Assembly (NCBI GenBank): GCA_028288165.1
Contig: JAQBOG010000023.1
Location: forward strand, 62,001-126,000
Origin: Sphingobacteriales bacterium
Lineage (GTDB): Bacteria > Bacteroidota > Bacteroidia > Sphingobacteriales > Sphingobacteriaceae
DNA: 64,000 bases
Reading direction: 5' to 3'
The notes under the pieces: generated by a model
Databases searched by the model: none
Told to the model about the DNA's origin: nothing
Seen by the model: the letters and a program-made list of their open reading frames with translations, nothing else
Shown: in pieces, positions 63,829 through 64,000 of the stretch
Layout of the letters: each line of letters opens with the position of its first letter
How positions within the stretch are numbered: the stretch's first letter is position 1
Program-made: the position numbers and the translations under genes

Positions 63829-64000
63829 AGAATATGATACGGAAGTAAACAAAAGTGATTATTTATTTTATCACTATTCGGCAAAACCATACTGAAAACA
63901 AATGGAGGAAACTTGATTAATCGTTCCCTCTATTTTTTTTATAAATGCCTTCAAATCAAGCATTTAGACTTCTTTGCGTCCTGAGTGGATTTTCGTATTG
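63829..64000. other. Right end of the window, no gene supported
   Basis: An ATG at 63945 opens a frame of 18 codons to the edge, and minus-strand frames from the right edge end after 11-16 codons. None is long enough to call; a gene may begin or end just outside. Confidence 0.4.

Noticed and set aside
63945..64000. Start of a new plus-strand gene at the right edge
   Set aside because: Only 18 codons are visible and there is no promoter or family signal.

Overview
The window looks like a chromosomal segment of a Bacteroidota bacterium, most likely of the Sphingobacteriaceae (Pedobacter/Mucilaginibacter-like). The reasons are: low GC with almost no Shine-Dalgarno sequences; several matches to the Bacteroidota -7 box TAnnTTTG; a short primary sigma factor without region 1.1; type B L31; a Bacteroidota-type GlmU-like protein; a TonB-dependent receptor with a carboxypeptidase-regulatory-like N-terminal domain; paired M16 peptidases; LytTR/LytS signalling; and a futalosine-pathway MqnC. 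The species cannot be named from sequence reading alone. I see no insertion sequence, prophage, CRISPR array or rRNA operon.

Layout. 1-5.4 kb: an ECF sigma factor overlapping a membrane-anchored anti-sigma-like gene that runs off the left edge, an OPT-family transporter, a GmhB-like phosphatase and a diverged YciE-like helical protein. 5.8-8.6 kb: an outer-membrane beta-barrel protein, a DUF3347 lipoprotein and citrate synthase. 8.8-14.8 kb (minus strand): lysS, a long-chain acyl-CoA ligase and a compact iscS-iscU-iscA cluster. 14.9-20.4 kb (plus strand): methylmalonyl-CoA epimerase, L31, the GlmU-like protein, tpiA, prmA, mpl and an XRE regulator. 20.5-31.1 kb (mostly minus): a GNAT-like protein, a tiny acidic protein, scpB, a decayed ferritin-like gene, a GNAT-nitrilase fusion, lolA, ftsK, a hydrolase gene broken by one stop codon, an SDR and recR. 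31.2-37.0 kb: an esterase, a sodium/solute symporter, a LOG-family protein, a PhzF-family protein and a serine hydrolase. 37.3-46.0 kb (minus): rpoD, the TonB-dependent receptor, guaB and an M16 peptidase pair. 46.3-56.0 kb (plus): mqnC, a LytTR/LytS-type two-component pair, a PhnP-like phosphodiesterase ending 1 nt from an opposing tRNA-Leu(GAG), a DUF2147 protein, a cupin, an acyl-CoA carboxylase beta subunit, a BLUF photoreceptor and trxB. 56.5-63.8 kb: a small lipoprotein, pbpC, and a ybbP-ybbA ABC exporter divergent from a tesA-like esterase, as in E. coli.

Most genes are core metabolism or cell-envelope housekeeping. The most unusual signal is non-coding: eight dispersed copies of a 74-101 bp palindromic element (two subfamilies), with conserved ends and a central stem whose sequence changes between copies while its pairing is kept. 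In this window, subfamily A always lies at gene 3' ends and subfamily B always lies upstream of a gene start. A second, C/G-rich palindromic repeat is inserted in frame inside pbpC. Two genes are broken: a Ferritin_2-like gene with internal deletions, and an alpha/beta hydrolase in which the Trp codon of its oxyanion motif reads TGA.
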